Under the pieces are notes generated by a model that saw only the letters and a list, made by a program, of their open reading frames with translations, ran no database searches and was not told the origin of the DNA. Positions 25,505-32,622 of a DNA stretch of 46,804 bases are shown here, one piece after another; within the stretch, counting starts at the first letter, position 1; the number at the start of each line of letters is the position of its first letter. The DNA is from CAG-791 sp963658405 (GTDB taxonomy: Bacteria; Bacillota; Clostridia; Lachnospirales; Lachnospiraceae). The DNA lies in contig CAVKQI010000008.1 in NCBI GenBank assembly GCA_963658405.1, positions 1-46,804 of the forward strand. The letters are read 5' to 3'. The position numbers and the translations under genes are program-made.

Positions 25505-25540
25505 AGGAGATTCGCCTTCGCGAAATTCTCCTCAGGCTGC
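25505..25540 (+). repeat. Dispersed palindromic repeat, copy 3
   Basis: The arms AGGAGATTCGCC and GAAATTCTCCT flank a short loop, followed by CAGGCTGCCG. It ends 34 bases before the ferredoxin-protein start. Confidence 0.75.
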
Positions 25541-25573
25541 CGATATGGGCAGTCAGCAAAGAAAGAGGTAAAG

Positions 25574-26317
25574 ATGGTTAGAAAGATTATTCGCATTGAT
25601 GAAGAAAAGTGCAACGGCTGCGGACTTTGTGCCAATGCATGTCATGAAGGTGCCATTGATATCATTGACGGCAAGGCAAAGCTGGCACGGGAGCATTTCT
25701 GTGACGGCTTTGGAGACTGTCTCCCTAACTGTCCCACAGGGGCCATCAGCTTTGAAGAGCGGGAGGCGCCGGAATATGACGAGGCAGCAGTGAAGGCAGC
25801 ACAGAAGAAAAAGCAGGAGGAAAAGAAAATGGAAGAGAAGACCATGTCTCCCTTCGGAGGATGTCCCGGATCACGCATGATGCAGTTTAAGAACCACATG
25901 GAAGAGGAAAACGAAGAGACGGCATCTGCGGGGACAGAGAACAGAAGATCTGTATCACGCCTGGCCCAGTGGCCCTGTCAGATCAAGCTGGTGCCGGAAC
26001 AGGCTCCCTTCTTTGACGGCGTAAAGCTCCTGATCGCGGCAGACTGCACGGCCTATGCCTATGCCAATATGCATGAGGAGTTCATGAGGGGAAAGACCAC
26101 CATCATCGGCTGTCCGAAGCTGGATGATATCGATTATTCCGAAAAGCTCACAGCCATCATTCGTGACAACGACATAAAGAGCGTGACCATCGTGCGCATG
26201 GAGGTTCCCTGCTGCGGCGGCCTGCAGCGGGCAGCGGAAAATGCCCTCCGGGAAAGCGGAAAGTTCATTCCCTGGCAGGTGGTGACGATCTCACGGGATG
26301 GAAGAATTCTGGATTAA
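25574..26317 (+). CDS. 4Fe-4S dicluster ferredoxin-like protein
   Basis: 247 residues from ATG 25574, which follows AAAGAGG; an upstream in-frame start would translate the palindromic repeat. The first cluster motif is CNGCGLCANAC and the second is CDGFGDCLPNCP, a spacing common in this protein type. A charged linker follows. Then comes a C-terminal domain with conserved Cys (AADCTAYAYANMH, IIGCPKLDD and VPCCGGLQ) that could bind another cofactor or metal. It probably carries electrons in the cytoplasm. It is divergent from the Crp/Fnr gene and about 1 kb from the radical SAM operon, so it may supply reductant, but such proteins also occur alone. Confidence 0.8.
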   Translation: MVRKIIRIDEEKCNGCGLCANACHEGAIDIIDGKAKLAREHFCDGFGDCLPNCPTGAISFEEREAPEYDEAAVKAAQKKKQEEKKMEEKTMSPFGGCPGSRMMQFKNHMEEENEETASAGTENRRSVSRLAQWPCQIKLVPEQAPFFDGVKLLIAADCTAYAYANMHEEFMRGKTTIIGCPKLDDIDYSEKLTAIIRDNDIKSVTIVRMEVPCCGGLQRAAENALRESGKFIPWQVVTISRDGRILD

Positions 26318-26328
26318 ACGCTAAAAAC

Positions 26329-26382
26329 TTCAGCCATTCATTCCTCGGTGTATAGACCGGGGAGTGAATGGCTGAAATTTTA
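26329..26382 (+). terminator. Terminator after the ferredoxin-like gene
   Basis: A long stem TTCAGCCATTCA with TGAATGGCTGAA and an inner CGG/CCG is followed by ATTTTAT. Confidence 0.85.
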
Positions 26383-26473
26383 TATATTCCGGTGAATGGA
26401 CAGGAAATTAAGAAGGTATTTCATAGAAGTCAGGCTTTTTAGTATTCAAGAACAAACAAAAACAAGAGCATTG

Positions 26474-26482
26474 TGGTATGAT
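26474..26482 (+). promoter_or_regulatory. Possible extended -10 promoter
   Basis: TGGTATGAT is an extended -10 box lying 48 bases before the PNPOx-like start, after the preceding terminator. No strong -35 was seen. Confidence 0.4.
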
Positions 26483-26529
26483 TTAATTGAAGTACAAAGG
26501 TCAGCCGATTGCGGCAGAAAGAGGCAGAT

Positions 26530-26922
26530 ATGAAGAGAGTAGAACAGTTCTTAAAGGAAGCAGGCACCTATTATCTGGCAACCGTGGAAGGAGATCAGCC
26601 GAGAGTACGTCCCTTCGGCACAGCGCATATTTTTGAGGATAAGCTGTATATTCAGACAGGCAAGGTAAAGGATGTATCCAAACAGATCCATGCCAATCCA
26701 AAGGTGGAGATCTGTGCTTTCAAGAACGGCGAATGGCTGCGCGTAGCAGGAGAGCTCGCAGAGGATGAGAGAGTAGAGGCAAAGCAGTCCATGCTGGATG
26801 CCTATCCTTCTCTGCAGAAAATGTATGCCGCAGATGACGGCAATACAGAGGTATTTTATTTTAAGAATGCCACGGCGACCTTCAGCTCCTTTGCCCATGA
26901 GCCGGAAATTGTGAAGTGGTAG
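26530..26922 (+). CDS. Pyridoxamine 5'-phosphate oxidase-like flavin protein
   Basis: 130 residues from ATG 26530. The split-barrel fold pattern is clear: YYLATVEGDQPRVRPFGTAHIFEDKLYIQTGKVKDVSKQ and later VEICAFKNGEWLRVAG. The protein is one small domain that probably binds FMN or a related cofactor; the substrate is unknown. It is followed 55 bases later by the kinase gene and may be cotranscribed. Confidence 0.8.
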   Translation: MKRVEQFLKEAGTYYLATVEGDQPRVRPFGTAHIFEDKLYIQTGKVKDVSKQIHANPKVEICAFKNGEWLRVAGELAEDERVEAKQSMLDAYPSLQKMYAADDGNTEVFYFKNATATFSSFAHEPEIVKW

Positions 26923-26977
26923 AAGGCTTTCCGATAAAATTAGCCGCTTACTGCAGCAGAAGGGAAGAAAAGTGCAG

Positions 26978-27877
26978 ATGAAGGTTCTTGTATTTGGGGC
27001 ATTGAACATTGACTATGTGTATGAAGTGGAGCATTTCGTGCAGCCGGGGGAGACCATTTCATCAGGGGGATTACAGCTGGGCTGCGGCGGAAAGGGCATG
27101 AATCAGTCCATTGCCTTTGCTAGGAGCGGCGCGGATACCTGGCACGCAGGAGCAGTGGGAGATCACGACAGCGACATGCTGCTCCGGGGACTGGAGGATG
27201 CGGGTGTCCATACAGAGCTGGTGCGGAAAAAGGAGTCCCTAAGCGGTCATGCCATCATCCAGCGGACACCGGAGGGGGAAAATAACATCATCCTGTTCGG
27301 CGGGGCCAACCAGATGATCACCAGGGAGGATGTGGATGAGGCACTTTCCCACTTTGCCGGGGGCGATTACATCATCCTGCAGAATGAGATCAGTGAGATC
27401 CCCTATATCGTGGAGCAGGCTCATGCACGAGGCATGCATATCGTATTAAATCCCTCTCCCATGGATGAGAAGATCTTCAAAATGCCGCTGGAAGTCGTGG
27501 ATTACCTGATGCTCAATGAAGTAGAGGGCGGCGCGCTCAGCGGCCTGGAGAACGCATCCCACGAGGAGATCTTAGAGAAGCTGGTGGAGAAATTCCCCAA
27601 GGCCCGGATCATCCTCACCCTGGGAAAGGAAGGTTCTCTCTATGGATACAAAGAGGAGAGATACCGGCAGCCGGTATATCCCGTCAAAGCCGTGGATACC
27701 ACAGCCGCCGGTGATACCTTTACCGGATACTTCATGGGCGCCGTGATAGCAGGAAAGAGTGTACAGGAAGCACTGGAAACGGCGTCCAGGGCTTCTGCCA
27801 TCGCCGTGAGCAGAAAGGGTGCAGGAGCATCCATTCCGACAGCGGCAGAGGTGGGCGCATATAACGGGAACGATTGA
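26978..27877 (+). CDS. PfkB-family sugar kinase, ribokinase-like
   Basis: About 299 residues from ATG 26978 (a GTG two codons upstream is also possible). The first PfkB signature is CGGKGMNQSIAFARSG near residue 36. The second, VDTTAAGDTFTGYF near 237, holds the catalytic Asp in AAGD. The N-terminal GALNIDYVY and PGETI match ribokinase-type enzymes, so it likely phosphorylates a pentose or related sugar with ATP. No sugar transporter lies next to it. Confidence 0.85.
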   Translation: MKVLVFGALNIDYVYEVEHFVQPGETISSGGLQLGCGGKGMNQSIAFARSGADTWHAGAVGDHDSDMLLRGLEDAGVHTELVRKKESLSGHAIIQRTPEGENNIILFGGANQMITREDVDEALSHFAGGDYIILQNEISEIPYIVEQAHARGMHIVLNPSPMDEKIFKMPLEVVDYLMLNEVEGGALSGLENASHEEILEKLVEKFPKARIILTLGKEGSLYGYKEERYRQPVYPVKAVDTTAAGDTFTGYFMGAVIAGKSVQEALETASRASAIAVSRKGAGASIPTAAEVGAYNGND

Positions 27878-27907
27878 ATTTATATACAATGCAGATTATA
27901 ATTTATT

Positions 27908-28059
27908 GTAACTGTTCAGAGCCAGGCAAATTTGCAAAATGAGCGAGTAATGCTTGCATTAACGAGCTTATTTTTGCAAATTTATCTGGCGAGAACGCCG
28001 CATGAGCAAAAGGAAAGCTGCGCAGCAGCGATTTTGCGAATGGGGCTCTGAACAGTTAC
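27908..28059. mobile_element. 152-bp MITE-like element, copy 2 (IS66-like ends)
   Basis: It has the same GTAACTGTTCAGAGCC terminal inverted repeats as copy 1 and about 95 percent similar contents by eye. It is flanked by a different 8-bp duplication, AATTTATT (27900-27907 and 28060-28067). This proves independent transposition. No coding capacity was found. Confidence 0.88.
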
Positions 28060-28105
28060 AATTTATTCATGGGAGACGGGGGTAACGGCATCCATGGGGT
28101 TACAG

Positions 28106-28140
28106 CGGAGAATTCGCCTTCGCGAAATTCTCCTTAGGCA
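28106..28140 (+). repeat. Dispersed palindromic repeat, copy 4 (best copy)
   Basis: GGAGAATTCGCC and GCGAAATTCTCC form a near-perfect inverted repeat with a TTC loop, followed by TTAGGCA. It ends 14 bases before the GGDEF start. Confidence 0.8.
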
Positions 28141-28153
28141 TTATGAGGTTTGA

Positions 28154-29347
28154 ATGATTGATTTAAAAGAAATACTGATGGCAAACGGGATCACCATGCT
28201 GATGACATGGTTTCTCCTGGTTTGCAGACGCAAAAACAGAGAAAATGTCCATGCGGAGGACAGGATCTTTGACGGCATGATACTGGTGAATCTGCTGGGA
28301 TCCATGTTTGAGACCCTGTCCTTTCTGATAGACGGCGTGGCTTTCCCCGGCGGCAGACAGCTCAATTACATCGCCAACAGCTTTTGCTTTGCGGGCACCG
28401 TGAGCATCGGACTGCTGTGGTGTCTGTATGTGGATCTGCATATCTACCGCAACTACAAACGGACGATCCGCAAGGCCAGATTCGTCATGATCCCCTGGGG
28501 CATCGAGGCTCTGGCGATCCTGGGCAATCTCTTTGGTACCGGGATTCTGTTTACCTTAACGGCAGACAATGTATATATGCGAAGCCCGGGGGCGGTTTTA
28601 GGCTATGTCACCCTGCTGTTTTATTTTGCCTACAGTGTCTACCTGGTCTATCACTCCAAGAGACAGGGACGAAACCTGAACTTCTTCCCGGTGCTGTACT
28701 TCGTGCTGCCCTGTCTGGCAGGTGTCCTGATCCAGCTGCTGTGCTACGGCATCACCTCCTCCTGGGTCATGGTCACCACGGCCATCATCTTTGTACAGCT
28801 GCAGTCCTATGCGGAAAATATGTACATGGATGAACTGACCGGCCTCTATAACAGGCGCTACTTTAATGCCGTGCTGTCAAAAAGGGAGAATGCAGACAGA
28901 CATCCTCTGTACGGCATCATGATGGATATCAACGATTTTAAAAAGGTCAATGATACCTTCGGTCACAGCGTGGGAGACCTAGCCCTTCGCAGGATGGGAG
29001 ACATCCTTTTCCGCTCTGTCCCCGATGGGGGCATCGCCATCCGCTATGCAGGAGATGAGTTCGTGGTCCTGCTGCCGGATGGAACGAAGGAAGACGTCAT
29101 CGCCGCCATGGAGGAGATCGAAAATAATCTGTCCCGGTTCAATGCCTCCGGCGCGGAAGTCTATACCCTGAGCGTCGCCATGGGCTATACCGGCTGGCAC
29201 ACGCAGGATAATGCCGAGCATTTCCTGATGCGCATGGATGAAAAAATGTATGAAGAAAAGCGCAGGTATCACCAGCAGCAGGAGAAGCAGCATCCGGGAA
29301 CAAAGATGGATTCTTCGGAAGGAAAAGATAGATATGGAGATCAATAA
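28154..29347 (+). CDS. Membrane diguanylate cyclase (GGDEF)
   Basis: 397 residues. About six membrane helices (residues 10-215) precede a GGDEF domain (about 225-375). The domain starts DELTGLYNRRYF, has MDINDFKKVNDTFGHSVGD, and carries the active loop RYAGDEF, an AGDEF variant still compatible with activity. The usual RxxD product-inhibition site is not in place before it. The protein should make c-di-GMP in response to a membrane signal. The C-terminus is Lys/Gln/His-rich. The next gene overlaps the end by 14 bases. The degenerate EAL protein encoded at 31057 is a candidate c-di-GMP partner. Confidence 0.85.
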   Translation: MIDLKEILMANGITMLMTWFLLVCRRKNRENVHAEDRIFDGMILVNLLGSMFETLSFLIDGVAFPGGRQLNYIANSFCFAGTVSIGLLWCLYVDLHIYRNYKRTIRKARFVMIPWGIEALAILGNLFGTGILFTLTADNVYMRSPGAVLGYVTLLFYFAYSVYLVYHSKRQGRNLNFFPVLYFVLPCLAGVLIQLLCYGITSSWVMVTTAIIFVQLQSYAENMYMDELTGLYNRRYFNAVLSKRENADRHPLYGIMMDINDFKKVNDTFGHSVGDLALRRMGDILFRSVPDGGIAIRYAGDEFVVLLPDGTKEDVIAAMEEIENNLSRFNASGAEVYTLSVAMGYTGWHTQDNAEHFLMRMDEKMYEEKRRYHQQQEKQHPGTKMDSSEGKDRYGDQ

Positions 29348-30623
29348 GAATACAGGAAAATTCGGCGGTGATTTTTTGCTGGGATCCGCCACCGCGGCCC
29401 ATCAGGTAGAAGGCAACAACGTTCACTGTGATACATGGGTGGAGGAAAATCTGGAGCACTCCATGTATGATGAGCCGTCTCTGGATGCGGTAGACCATTA
29501 CCACCGCTATGAGGAAGATATCCGGATGCTGGCAGAGGCAGGCCTGAATGCCTATCGTTTTTCCATAGAGTGGGCCCGTATTCAGCCGGAAAAGGACGTG
29601 TGGGTCGAAAAGGAAATAGAACACTACAGAAAGGTGCTGGAATGCTGCAGAAAATACGGGGTAGAGCCGGTGGTCACACTGTTTCACTTTACCTCCCCTA
29701 AGTGGCTCATCTCCATGGGGGGATGGGAGAACCCCGAGGTGGTGCAGCTGTTTGCTGCATACTGCCGCCGGGTGACCAAGGAGCTGGGAGATCAGATGCA
29801 CTATGTCTGCACCATGAATGAGGCGAATATGCGGCTGCAGATCGCAGATATCTTAAAGCAGCTGGGGAAAATGGGCAAGACAGAGGAAAAAACAAAGGAC
29901 AATGTGCAGGTGGGCATCAACCTGGAAAAGAGCAGAATGGAACTGTCCGAGATAGAGGCAGCAAAGGCCTTCGGCCTAAAGGAAGGCGAGATCGCCCATA
30001 TCTTTGTATCTCCCTGCACGGAGGAAGGGGATCTGCTGGTGATGAAAGCCCATGAGGCAGCAAGGGATGCGATCAAGGATGTCCGCAGTGAGCTGAGAGT
30101 CGGCGTGACCCTTACCGTACACGATGTACAGAATCTGGAGGGCGGGGAAAGCTTTAATGATGCGGAATGGGAAAGGGAATTCCTGCACTATCTGCCGTAT
30201 ATAAAAAACGACGATTTTCTGGGCGTGCAGTGCTATACCAGAAAAATCTACGATGCAGACGGAGAAATATATGTGCCGGAGAATGCCCGCCTGACGCAGA
30301 TGGGGTATGAGGAATACCCGGAGGCCGTGGGGAATGTGCTGCGGCGGATCGCGGAGAGCTTTAAAGGGGATCTCATGGTGACGGAAAACGGCATTGCGAC
30401 GGATGACGACAACAGCCGGATCCGTTTCATTCAGAAGGCCACGGATTCCGTCAGGGCATGCATGCGGGACGGCCTGCCGGTCAAGGGCTATCTGTACTGG
30501 TCCTTATTCGATAATTTTGAATGGCAGAAAGGCTATTCCATGAAGTTTGGACTGGTGGCCGTGGACAGAAAGACCCAGCAGAGATATCCGAAGGAAAGTT
30601 TGTATGAACTGGGAAGAATGTGA
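29334..30623 (+). CDS. Glycoside hydrolase family 1 beta-glucosidase
   Basis: 429 residues from ATG 29334 (GGAAGG upstream). The start LLGSATAAHQVEGNN is the GH1 N-terminal signature. The acid/base Glu is in CTMNEAN and the nucleophile Glu in MVTENGIATDD. The later SLFDNFEWQKGYSMKFGL motif is also typical. It is a little shorter than the usual 440-480 residues. The enzyme should cleave beta-glucosides or 6-phospho-beta-glucosides in the cytoplasm. It overlaps the GGDEF gene, and a terminator follows at 30761. Confidence 0.9.
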   Translation: MEINKNTGKFGGDFLLGSATAAHQVEGNNVHCDTWVEENLEHSMYDEPSLDAVDHYHRYEEDIRMLAEAGLNAYRFSIEWARIQPEKDVWVEKEIEHYRKVLECCRKYGVEPVVTLFHFTSPKWLISMGGWENPEVVQLFAAYCRRVTKELGDQMHYVCTMNEANMRLQIADILKQLGKMGKTEEKTKDNVQVGINLEKSRMELSEIEAAKAFGLKEGEIAHIFVSPCTEEGDLLVMKAHEAARDAIKDVRSELRVGVTLTVHDVQNLEGGESFNDAEWEREFLHYLPYIKNDDFLGVQCYTRKIYDADGEIYVPENARLTQMGYEEYPEAVGNVLRRIAESFKGDLMVTENGIATDDDNSRIRFIQKATDSVRACMRDGLPVKGYLYWSLFDNFEWQKGYSMKFGLVAVDRKTQQRYPKESLYELGRM

Positions 30624-30760
30624 CCATCACCTGCCTGCAGTTTTTCCAATGATGAATTGCCGGGAAAAATCATCAATTTCTCTGCGACAGAGCAGCCAAT
30701 AGGCAAGGTGATGATCCACATGTTTTCTGCCGCTGATAGCTGCCATAAATATGCAATAGA

Positions 30761-30797
30761 AAATCCCAGGGGGACTTTCCTCCGGGATTTTTTATTT
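30761..30797 (+). terminator. Terminator after the GH1 gene
   Basis: The stem AAATCCC pairs with GGGATTT, followed by TTTATTTT. Confidence 0.85.
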
Positions 30798-30872
30798 TAC
30801 CGGTAATTTAGTCACTGTTGTCGACATGACGTTTTCTTATATTCGCAAAAGTCAGAAAAGAATGAACATTGT

Positions 30873-31004
30873 ATGAAGAAGAGGGAAAAACATGCCAAAA
30901 CCGTTTGTAAATTGGGGGGGGTAGAGTATAAAATAGAAATAATGCCCGGATACTATGCTTGTGGGACGGCCCAAGGCCAAAGCATAAATCCGTGCATCAA
31001 TTAA
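30873..31004 (+). CDS. Possible small ORF, 43 aa, with poly-G tract
   Basis: ATG 30873 opens a 43-codon frame starting MKKREKHAKTVC, then a GG, then EYKIEIMPGYYACGTAQGQ and an end rich in Asn, Pro and Cys. A run of eight G at 30914-30921 lies inside; with seven G it would stop at once. There is no strong ribosome site. It may be an ordinary chance ORF. Confidence 0.25.
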   Translation: MKKREKHAKTVCKLGGVEYKIEIMPGYYACGTAQGQSINPCIN

Positions 31005-31019
31005 GATATCGTAATCCTA

Positions 31020-31041
31020 TCGGAGAATTCGCCTGCGCGAC
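31020..31041 (+). repeat. Dispersed palindromic repeat, copy 5 (half)
   Basis: Only the left arm is kept (GGAGAATTCGCCTGCGCGA). The TGGAGG ribosome site of the next gene lies 4 bases further on. Confidence 0.6.
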
Positions 31042-31056
31042 ATATGGAGGTAACAG

Positions 31057-32622
31057 GTGCGAAGAACTTTATATATGCTGATCATCATAGTGCTGGCGGG
31101 TGTGACGGTGCTGGCGGTTTACTCGCCGGACGTCCTCTCCCTTCTCTTTGTCCTGCTGATGGCTGTCGCTGTGGTGAGCGCCATACTGGGCGGCATCCTG
31201 CCGGTGCTGCGCTATGAGCTGGGACTGGAACGCGGACTGGACGGGATCGAACGGGCCATGGAGGTGCAGTCCAGCTCTGCGTGGTCAGCGATCCGGGGTG
31301 ACGATGATCTCTTCGGGCAGCGGATACTGGACAATGCTTTTGATGAGTATCGGAGCAAGGTAAATGCCCAGCAGCAAAACGGCCAGGTGCTCAGCGATAT
31401 CACCGATTACATCAATGAGGAGATGCTCTCCCTTCACAGCTGGCAGACACTGGTCAGCCAGGTGCCGGGCATGCTGACCAGCCTTGGTATTCTGGGTACC
31501 TTTATCGGTCTGCTGATCGGTATCCGGGGCATCGGCTTCAGCACCGTGAATGATGCACTGACCAGCGTGCAGACTCTTTTATCCGGTATACAGATCGCCT
31601 TTTATACGTCAATAGCAGGTGTCATTCTGTCCCTGATCTTCAATATCCTGTACCGCTCCGCCTGGAATACCATGCTGCGAAGCCTCGGACTCTTTGTGGA
31701 TTCTTTCCATAAAAATGTCATTCCTACCGTGGAGGAGCAGAACCTCTACCGGCAGGGAAGAGAGTTCGGGGAGATGACGCAGCTGCTGGATCGTCTTCCG
31801 AAGACACCGGCCTTTTCCGCCGCAGATCCCGGGGCCTCTGCCGCCGTGGGAGGAGAGCATGAAAAGATCTTGATGCCCCAGATCCTGGAGGGGCTGGAAA
31901 ACGAGGAATTCACCTTCCAGCTGCAGCCCCGCTTTGACATCAATACCCGTAAGATCGTGGGTGCAGAGGCACTGGTGCGCTGGAATCACGGCAAGATGGG
32001 AGAGATCCTTCCCTCTGTCTTTATCCCGGTACTGGAAAAGAACGGCTATATCACCAAGCTGGATCAGTATATCTGGGAAAAGGTCTGTGAGACCCTGCGG
32101 CACTGGATCGACGCCGGCCTGCGTCCCGTCCCCTTGTCCATCAATGTGACAAAGACGGATATTCTGGCCATGGATGTGATGGAGTGCTTTACCAGGCTCT
32201 CTCAGAAATACCGTATTCCGCCCCGCTATCTGGAGATTGAGATATCGGAAAATGCCTACCTGAACGCAGGAGATTCCGTGCGGATCCTGGAGGAAAAGCT
32301 GCGGGAAGACGGATTCCGTGTGGTGATGGATGGATTTGACGGAGACTTTGTACTTTTAAAGGATATCGATCAGATCTATGCAGATACCATCAAGCTGGAT
32401 CTGCGGCGTCTGGAAGGCACTTCCGGTGCCGGCGCCATCACGGAGGTGTTCGAGCAGGCCAGACGGATGAAGCTCAGTCTCAGCGCCGAGGGAATAGAGA
32501 GCATGGAACAGCTCTCCGCCCTTCGGAAAGCCGGCTGTTCGGAGGGACAGGGATTCTTCCTGTCCAGACCCATGAGCATACAGCAGTTTGAAAAGATAAC
32601 CAGCGGAGGCACGACGCGATGA
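31057..32622 (+). CDS. MotA/TolQ/ExbB-like channel fused to a degenerate EAL domain
   Basis: 521 residues, GTG start with TGGAGG 7 bases upstream. Two helices lie at 5-50. Residues 130-215 carry the MotA/ExbB core with VPGMLTSLGILGTFIGLLIG and LLSGIQIAFYTSIAGVILSL. Residues 275-515 are an EAL domain with E304 in AEALVRW, N363, and the ISE and IKLD motifs. The DDFG loop reads MDGFDGD, so one metal-binding Asp is Gly426. It may bind c-di-GMP without hydrolysing it. It overlaps the next gene (ATGA) and opens the polysaccharide operon. I infer a stator-like ion channel whose cytoplasmic end senses c-di-GMP. Confidence 0.85.
   Translation: MRRTLYMLIIIVLAGVTVLAVYSPDVLSLLFVLLMAVAVVSAILGGILPVLRYELGLERGLDGIERAMEVQSSSAWSAIRGDDDLFGQRILDNAFDEYRSKVNAQQQNGQVLSDITDYINEEMLSLHSWQTLVSQVPGMLTSLGILGTFIGLLIGIRGIGFSTVNDALTSVQTLLSGIQIAFYTSIAGVILSLIFNILYRSAWNTMLRSLGLFVDSFHKNVIPTVEEQNLYRQGREFGEMTQLLDRLPKTPAFSAADPGASAAVGGEHEKILMPQILEGLENEEFTFQLQPRFDINTRKIVGAEALVRWNHGKMGEILPSVFIPVLEKNGYITKLDQYIWEKVCETLRHWIDAGLRPVPLSINVTKTDILAMDVMECFTRLSQKYRIPPRYLEIEISENAYLNAGDSVRILEEKLREDGFRVVMDGFDGDFVLLKDIDQIYADTIKLDLRRLEGTSGAGAITEVFEQARRMKLSLSAEGIESMEQLSALRKAGCSEGQGFFLSRPMSIQQFEKITSGGTTR

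Larger units (their letters stand above)
27878..28153. other. Intergenic stretch filled by a MITE and a palindromic repeat
   Basis: No gene is present. The 152-bp element at 27908-28059 and the dispersed palindrome at 28106-28140 take up most of it. A GAGG ribosome site for the GGDEF gene ends it. Confidence 0.7.
30624..31056. other. Intergenic stretch before the surface-polysaccharide operon
   Basis: It holds a terminator (30761-30797), a possible 43-codon ORF with a run of eight G (30873-31004), and half of the dispersed palindrome (31020-31041). A promoter for the 15.5-kb operon must lie after the terminator, but no clear box was seen. Confidence 0.5.
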
